NCBI GenBank assembly: GCA_011065235.1
Contig: JAAKFB010000052.1
Location: 1 to 10,079, forward strand
DNA: 10,079 bases
Source: Chlamydiota bacterium
GTDB taxonomy: Bacteria > Chlamydiota > Chlamydiia > Chlamydiales > Rhabdochlamydiaceae
Direction of reading: 5' to 3'
In this document: positions 7,026 through 10,079 of the stretch, one piece after another
How positions within the stretch are numbered: the stretch's first letter is position 1
Layout of the letters: each line of letters begins with the position of its first letter
Program-made: the position numbers and the translations under genes
Notes under the pieces: generated by a model
Databases searched by the model: none
What the model was told of the DNA's origin: nothing
The model's input: only the letters and a program-made list of their open reading frames with translations

Positions 7026-7406
7026 TTAACCGTGTCGATCCCAGTAATCATCTTCAGTGACAATATCAAAGCCATAAGACTTGTCACAGTATCTACATGG
7101 TTGAGGGCCTTCATTGTGGTATTCATGGCCACAACTATTACACGTAGCAATATAGTGGTTTCTTTTGAATATTGAATCCCAGAACCCAGCTAAAAAATAT
7201 CCTTCCGAGTCGTGTTGGAGTTGTTCGATTGCCAACCAGGAATCACTATCTGTTTTAAGAAAAATTCCATTTTCTCCAAAATGCAACTTCTCAAAAGGGA
7301 CGTAGTGTTTACCAGTCGGTTGACTATCTGATTGAAAATTCGCGTGTGTTGGGTTAAAATATGCAATTGATGCAACAAAAAATAAGAGACTGAGCCATGC
7401 TTTCAT
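7026..7406 (-). CDS. secreted small protein with C-terminal zinc-ribbon-like CxxC...CxxC
   Basis: I do not recognise the family. The frame can extend to 7448, but GGAGG lies 7 nt upstream of the ATG at 7404-7406, and starting there gives a clean signal peptide (MKAWLSLLFFVASIAYFNPTHA, then NFQSD). The product is 126 aa. The middle (residues 35-80) contains YVPFEKLHFGENGIFL and SWLAIEQLQ, probably a small beta/alpha unit. The C-terminus has C89-N-S-C92 and C104-R-Y-C107, the spacing of a rubredoxin-like zinc ribbon, and ends in an acidic/aromatic tail (DDYWDRHG). A Cys4 metal site in an exported protein is unusual; alternatively the four cysteines form disulfides. It is divergent from the plus-strand secreted gene and ends before a terminator, so it forms its own transcription unit. 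The gene looks richer in A+T than its conserved neighbours. Confidence 0.8.
   Translation of the reverse strand: MKAWLSLLFFVASIAYFNPTHANFQSDSQPTGKHYVPFEKLHFGENGIFLKTDSDSWLAIEQLQHDSEGYFLAGFWDSIFKRNHYIATCNSCGHEYHNEGPQPCRYCDKSYGFDIVTEDDYWDRHG
7332..7360 (+). promoter_or_regulatory. predicted sigma70/sigma66-type promoter for the plus-strand secreted gene
   Basis: TTGAAA (7332-7337) and TAAAAT (7355-7360) are separated by exactly 17 bp, each one mismatch from consensus. Transcription would start near 7367, about 66 nt before the chosen TTG start and 30 nt before the alternative ATG. The promoter lies within the N-terminal coding region of the divergent zinc-ribbon gene. Prediction from sequence only. 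Confidence 0.6.
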
Positions 7407-7432
7407 TTTCATACCTCCAAGTAAGAAATGTA

Positions 7433-8335
7433 TTGATAAAAAAAACATTCTTCCTTTTTATCGCAATTTTGTCAATTTTTTTAACCTCAGCTCAAGCAAA
7501 TGAATTTGAAGTTGATCGAGCAAGAGTGGAAGCCTTTCTAAAGCACGTAATGATTGAAAATGCAGGGATTTATACTCTCGTAGGATCTAAACCCATCACT
7601 GAATTTGCGATTATTCCGATTATCGATGAGAAAGAAAAACAGGAACTTTACAATGCACAAACCGATCTATTTAAAAAGCATATCTCATTCGAAAAATTCA
7701 AACCGACTAAAGAAGACGGAAAGAAATTGTGGAGGGATTGGAAAAAAGTAGAGAATGAATATCTAGGAGAACAGTTTCGTTTTGTTGAAGATGCTAATTG
7801 GAAAGGGGGAATTTTTATTAATATTCGAGCTGTACTGATGATCTTGGATAAATATTACGAAGACTTTTCCAAGGTCACAGGACAATCTTTTGAACCGGAT
7901 AAGGCTGTATATTGGGTTGGTGATCATTCTCAGTCGTTTTGGAGAAAGGTTCAAAAAAATCATTATTTGATGGGGTTACTATTTGGGTTTGGGGAGAAAA
8001 ACGCAAAGTTATTTCAACAAGAATCCAAAAAAATGGCATGGTTCCCTTTGCGTAGAGGGACAGATTCCCCCATTGGTTCAGGAAAAGGGGCTTATGATCT
8101 TACCATCGAAGATCTCGAGATTCCCCATTTCATTGTTTTTCAACCCATTGATGAACAAGAAGAGAAATATAAGAATGAAAGAGATAAGTGCATACAGCTC
8201 TATCGAGATCAAGATTTTTTTGAATTGACGGTAGGGTATTTGAAAGGCCAGCAATCCAAAAAAGAGCAAAAAGAGCTGTCCGCAGAAGCTAAAGAGCTGC
8301 TCAGACAGCATTGGAATTATAACTCAAATTTGTAA
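7433..8335 (+). CDS. secreted protein of unknown function, chlamydia-type orphan family
   Basis: The product has 300 aa from TTG at 7433-7435. I chose this start because it yields a textbook signal peptide (MIKKTFFLFIAILSIFLTSAQA, then NEFEV). The in-frame ATG at 7397 would add twelve residues before the lysines and would overlap the divergent gene's start. The Shine-Dalgarno at either start is weak. The mature part is soluble, charged and mostly helical-looking, with one Cys. Recognisable blocks are IYTLVGSKPITEF (residues 46-58), FWRKVQKNHYLMGLLFGFGEKNAKLF (169-194, cited by ends FWRK and KLF) and a Lys/Glu-rich C-terminal helix. The xTL.G.KP...F and G.L.G.G..NA pattern reminds me of multicopy secreted proteins in environmental chlamydiae, a weak recollection. 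No enzyme motif is visible. GC is about 37-40% in inspected lines against 50-55% in comEC and ftsK, so it may be acquired or lineage-specific. Confidence 0.82.
   Translation: MIKKTFFLFIAILSIFLTSAQANEFEVDRARVEAFLKHVMIENAGIYTLVGSKPITEFAIIPIIDEKEKQELYNAQTDLFKKHISFEKFKPTKEDGKKLWRDWKKVENEYLGEQFRFVEDANWKGGIFINIRAVLMILDKYYEDFSKVTGQSFEPDKAVYWVGDHSQSFWRKVQKNHYLMGLLFGFGEKNAKLFQQESKKMAWFPLRRGTDSPIGSGKGAYDLTIEDLEIPHFIVFQPIDEQEEKYKNERDKCIQLYRDQDFFELTVGYLKGQQSKKEQKELSAEAKELLRQHWNYNSNL
7447..7475 (-). promoter_or_regulatory. predicted promoter for the secreted zinc-ribbon gene
   Basis: On the minus strand a perfect -35 TTGACA (7470-7475) is followed after 17 bp by AAGAAT (7447-7452), four of six matches to the -10 consensus. 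The start point would be near 7440, giving a leader of about 34 nt before the ATG at 7406 that contains the GGAGG Shine-Dalgarno. The element lies within the signal-peptide codons of the plus-strand gene. Confidence 0.55.
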
Positions 8336-8338
8336 ATG

Positions 8339-8413
8339 GGCGACCGACGGGTCTCGAACCCGCGACCTTCGGAATCACAATCCGACGCTCTAACCAACTG
8401 AGCTACGACCGCC
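8339..8413 (-). tRNA. tRNA-His (anticodon GTG)
   Basis: The minus strand folds as a complete cloverleaf. An extra G at position -1 is followed by the acceptor stem GCGGTCG paired with CGGTCGC (one G-T wobble pair), then TA and a GCTC...GAGC D-arm. The anticodon arm TCGGA-TTGTGAT-TCCGA has GTG as anticodon, followed by a T-arm with GGTTCGAACCC. Position 73 is C. G-1 opposite C73 is the identity pair of histidine tRNA, which confirms the anticodon call. The genomic sequence continues CATTT, so the CCA end is not fully encoded and must be added by nucleotidyltransferase. The first 11 nt overlap the last codons and stop of comEC, and the 3' end lies 3 bp from the stop of the convergent plus-strand gene. 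Confidence 0.97.
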
Positions 8414-9794
8414 ATAAGAAGACACTAATTGTGTCTTCTTTTTGTTTAATAATCAATCCCAAAATCCCTGTCAGTGTGATGAGTGCGATGAGTAACGGGA
8501 ATGGAAAGTGGTTAGAAAAAATTTTAAAATTCAGCATCTCTGGAGGATTGGCGATCAGTTTTAAAAGAAAACTGGTGTAGAGGACATTGAGCGCATCAAG
8601 TGGAGGAAAGAGGACGCCAAGCGGGATCAGCGCAAGGGAGATGCTCAAGAAGGGTGGAAAAAGTAAGTTGTAGGGAAGGCTGAGCAAGGGGAAACTGTGA
8701 AACGTGTAGAGGACGGCGGGCAAGGTGGTGAGGTGAATCGCCAAGCTGAGTGCGAGCCCTTGACGGATGGTTGAGGAAAGCAGGTAGCCGTGTTGATCGA
8801 TGCAGGGTAGGGCTTTTACTTCAGAAAAGGAGCGTTTGGGAAGAAGGTATTGCAAGAGTCGATTGCAAGGGGCAAAAAAGAGCAAGATCCCAAGTGTGGC
8901 GAGGAAGCTGAGCTGAAATCCCACTTGAGTGAGGGTGAGGGGATCGAGTATAAGTGCGATGAGTAGAGCTGCTCCGAGGAGGTTGAGGACGTCGATTTGG
9001 CGGCGGAGGAAGCGTCCCAAAATAAAGAGTGCGATCATGACATAGGCGCGTAAGATCGAGGGGGAAAATCCGAGATAGATGAAGTAGAAGGTCAAGAAAA
9101 AGAGCAGGGTGGCATAGGCAACTTTGGGAGGCAAAAAGAGGCGGAAGCACCACCCGAGCATCCCGGCGATGAGGGCGAAGTGAAATCCTGAAATGGCGAG
9201 GATGTGACCAAGGCCCAACTTCCGAAACTCCATTGCGAGTAGGCGATCATCGATATCGCCTGTTGCCATCGAGGCAAAAAAATGTCCCACTCGTTTGTCT
9301 TTTGTCTTTTTGTGAAAGTAGTTTCGGACTGCTTCTTTTTGGTCAAAGCGCCAGCGAACAAGGGAAAACGGGGAGTTGAGTTCAATCCAAGGGGTGTGTT
9401 TTTTGGGTTTGAAAATGCCCTCTTGCAATTTCCCTTCGAGGATCCATTTGGTACCGCTCGGTACTTTTTTTTGAAAGAGGACGCAGGGGATGTTGTGAGT
9501 ATCTGTTTGCAAATGTCCCTTGAGAGCCAAGGAGCGGACAAAGGGGGATTGGGTGGGCGAGATCGATTCAAGAGTGAAAATGCCCCGTTCATCGCCGCTA
9601 GTTGGAGGATTTGAATCGGAGCGCAAAGTAGCAAAGCCAAAGCCCATGAGCAGGAACACGAGACACTGGAATTTTCTTTTGCAGATGAGCTGGAGAAAAA
9701 GGATAGGAATAGAATAGGCCCAATGGGGGTGGATCGCAAAACAGGTTCCGAGAAAGAAAAAAAGTGCCCAAAAGAGTACTAGCGATCGTTGCAT
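8403..9794 (-). CDS. comEC: ComEC/Rec2-family DNA-uptake channel protein, without C-terminal hydrolase domain
   Basis: ComEC is the inner-membrane channel that carries single-stranded DNA into the cytoplasm during transformation. This 463-aa protein starts with two to three membrane segments (residues 5-55). An OB-fold-like periplasmic region follows (about 65-150), then the competence core: GHILAISGFHFALIAGM (196-212), FSPSILRAYVMIALFILGR (243-261) and GFQLSFLATLGIL (292-304), then more membrane segments to about residue 450. The MBL-like nuclease domain of long ComEC proteins (about 750 aa in E. coli and Bacillus) is absent. The end looks native rather than broken, and short forms are my recollection for chlamydiae. 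The start ATG shares its A with the ndh stop (TAATG), indicating coupling; the Shine-Dalgarno is weak. The last residues WRS and the TAG stop are encoded by the 5' end of tRNA-His. Confidence 0.93.
   Translation of the reverse strand: MQRSLVLFWALFFFLGTCFAIHPHWAYSIPILFLQLICKRKFQCLVFLLMGFGFATLRSDSNPPTSGDERGIFTLESISPTQSPFVRSLALKGHLQTDTHNIPCVLFQKKVPSGTKWILEGKLQEGIFKPKKHTPWIELNSPFSLVRWRFDQKEAVRNYFHKKTKDKRVGHFFASMATGDIDDRLLAMEFRKLGLGHILAISGFHFALIAGMLGWCFRLFLPPKVAYATLLFFLTFYFIYLGFSPSILRAYVMIALFILGRFLRRQIDVLNLLGAALLIALILDPLTLTQVGFQLSFLATLGILLFFAPCNRLLQYLLPKRSFSEVKALPCIDQHGYLLSSTIRQGLALSLAIHLTTLPAVLYTFHSFPLLSLPYNLLFPPFLSISLALIPLGVLFPPLDALNVLYTSFLLKLIANPPEMLNFKIFSNHFPFPLLIALITLTGILGLIIKQKEDTISVFLWRS
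8416..8448 (+). terminator. Rho-independent terminator for the plus-strand secreted gene, beyond the antisense tRNA
   Basis: AAGAAGACAC (8416-8425) and GTGTCTTCTT (8431-8440) form a perfect 10-bp stem around the 5-nt loop TAATT, followed on the plus strand by TTTGTTT. On the minus strand the stem is followed by ATGGCGG, so the orientation as a terminator is plus. It lies 80 nt after the stop at 8335 and inside the antisense of the comEC 3' end. Confidence 0.7.
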
Positions 9795-10079
9795 TATTCG
9801 TTTTGTTTAGGGAGGTCTTTTTCAATAGAGCGGTAGACGAGACGTACCCCTCTTTGTCCTGTCCAAAAAACGTAAAACCATTCGACCATGACAGAAAAGC
9901 GATTGCGGAATCCAATGAGGTATACAATATGGATAAAGCACCAAGCAAACCAGGCGATGAATCCGGTGAGTTTAAATTTGCCCATCGAGCCGACTGCTTT
10001 AGATTTTCCAATGGTTGCTAAGCTTCCCTTGTCAAAATATTTAAAGGGCTTGCGCTTTTCTTTGGGAATTTCCTTTCGG
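9794..10079 (-). CDS. ndh: type II NADH:quinone oxidoreductase, C-terminal end (runs off the right edge)
   Basis: The last 94 residues of an NDH-2-type flavoprotein are present; the FAD- and NADH-binding domains lie beyond the window. NDH-2 is a single-subunit, non-proton-pumping enzyme that oxidises NADH and reduces membrane quinone. The visible part has PFKYFDKGSLATIGKSKAV (starting near the 11th visible residue), the family's conserved C-terminal block. The hydrophobic/amphipathic segment LTGFIAWFAWCFIHIVYLIG then binds the membrane, followed by RNRFSVMVEWFYVFWTGQRG and a polar tail ending KQNE. Translation in this frame is open to the window edge. The TAA stop overlaps the comEC ATG by one base, so the two are probably cotranscribed, although their functions are unrelated. 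Gene name is by family; related flavoproteins share this tail, so the exact substrate is less sure. Confidence 0.9.
   Translation of the reverse strand, partial: RKEIPKEKRKPFKYFDKGSLATIGKSKAVGSMGKFKLTGFIAWFAWCFIHIVYLIGFRNRFSVMVEWFYVFWTGQRGVRLVYRSIEKDLPKQNE

Noticed and set aside
7397..7432. Upstream ATG start for the plus-strand secreted gene
   Set aside because: It would put twelve polar/hydrophobic residues before the lysines of an otherwise ideal signal peptide, has no better Shine-Dalgarno, and overlaps the divergent start.
9092..9739. Open minus-strand frame of 215 codons in another frame of comEC
   Set aside because: Ser/Pro-rich composition and no motifs; the overlapping frame carries all conserved ComEC blocks.
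359..9794. Idea that the receiver-MBL protein supplies the hydrolase missing from ComEC
   Set aside because: The MBL domain is PhnP-like with a receiver and is coupled to ftsK, 7 kb away in another transcription unit; nothing links it to DNA uptake.

Overview
The gene set points to a member of the phylum Chlamydiae outside the genus Chlamydia (a Parachlamydia/Waddlia/Simkania-like environmental chlamydia). This is inferred from two tandem cysteine-rich MOMP-like outer-membrane proteins, a short ComEC without its metallo-hydrolase tail, an uppP-ftsK pair, and secreted orphan proteins of a kind I associate with these genomes. No rRNA or other diagnostic marker is present, so the placement is probable, not proven.

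Layout. Almost everything is on the minus strand. Entering from the right are the C-terminus of a type II NADH dehydrogenase (9794-10079), comEC (8403-9794, start overlapping the ndh stop by 1 nt) and tRNA-His(GTG) (8339-8413), whose 5' end lies inside the end of comEC. Next comes a lower-GC accessory island with two divergent secreted orphan proteins: a plus-strand ~300-aa protein (7433-8335) and a minus-strand 126-aa protein with a CxxC...CxxC zinc-ribbon-like tail (7026-7406). Their start codons are only 26 bp apart, and each gene's best promoter lies inside the other's signal-peptide region. A hairpin terminator (about 6984-7010) closes the minus-strand member.

The left two thirds look like one minus-strand transcription group: MOMP-like porin 2 (5840-6904), MOMP-like porin 1 (4730-5767), uppP (3925-4692), ftsK (1688-3928, ATGA overlap with uppP), and a receiver-domain/metallo-beta-lactamase fusion (359-1681, 6 nt after ftsK). 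A further unknown gene starts at 242 and runs off the left edge. The group is envelope-themed: surface porins, recycling of the lipid carrier for peptidoglycan, a DNA translocase of the divisome, and a possible phospho-controlled hydrolase.

Points most worth a second look are the receiver-MBL fusion coupled to ftsK, the embedded divergent promoters, the comEC/tRNA-His overlap with a plus-strand terminator beyond the antisense tRNA, and an 11-nt homopolymer in the proposed spacer of a porin promoter. I see no CRISPR array, insertion sequence, phage gene or clear multi-gene defence system. No gap without a gene exceeds about 125 bp.
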